A program made the position numbers and the translations under genes. From the NCBI GenBank assembly GCA_016650135.1, contig JAENWH010000119.1:1-6384 (forward strand): a stretch of 6,384 nt of DNA. The letters run 5' to 3'. This stretch comes from Peptostreptococcaceae bacterium. Lineage in GTDB: Bacteria > Bacillota_A > Clostridia > Peptostreptococcales > Anaerovoracaceae. The notes under the pieces are model-generated. The model was not told the origin of the DNA. It ran no database searches and saw only the letters and a program-made list of their open reading frames with translations. Position 1 is the first letter of the stretch; the number at the start of each line of letters is the position of its first letter. Positions 6,369-6,384 of this stretch are shown in pieces.

Positions 6369-6384
6369 TCTTCCTCCTTTTAAA

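Overview
The window is about 6.4 kb of low-GC Gram-positive (Bacillota) type DNA. Every convincing gene is on the minus strand, so it is read here from high to low coordinates. Strong Shine-Dalgarno sequences (AAAGGAGG type) precede the genes. Three of the five genes appear to start at TTG placed exactly 7 nt after the SD, a habit common in Bacillus-like and Clostridium-like genomes. The genus cannot be fixed from the sequence.

Layout in the direction of transcription. (1) 6368-5697: a class I SAM-dependent methyltransferase, visibly more GC-rich than the rest, with a small in-frame repeat expansion near its C-terminus. (2) 5696-5553: a gap with a perfect 32-bp palindrome, overlapped by a 16-nt imperfect direct repeat that begins in the methyltransferase's last sense codon, then a sigma-A-like promoter. 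(3) 5546-4566: a 326-residue protein of unknown function with two apparent modules. (4) 4565-4304: a 262-nt intercistronic block holding two abutting hairpins, one with 25-bp arms. (5) 4303-2060: a 747-residue membrane-associated dynamin-like GTPase with a long coiled-coil insertion inside its G domain. (6) 2058-385: a 557-residue dynamin-like GTPase resembling the LeoA/HP0731 family, separated from the preceding gene by one base. (7) 384-250: a short AT-rich gap. (8) 249-1: the first 83 codons of an unrecognised gene that runs off the window.

The main content is a bicistronic pair of bacterial dynamin-like proteins, probably with a third, truncated gene downstream. Paired bacterial dynamins are known to work as heteromers at membranes. 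LeoA-type sets from enterotoxigenic E. coli have been linked to toxin and vesicle release and, as LeoBC, to anti-phage defence. A membrane-acting defence or membrane-remodelling role is therefore a reasonable inference here, but it is not proven. The AT-rich composition, the unknown neighbour and the structured block suggest an accessory island inserted beside a more GC-rich chromosomal methyltransferase gene. No insertion sequence, CRISPR array, tRNA or rRNA was seen.
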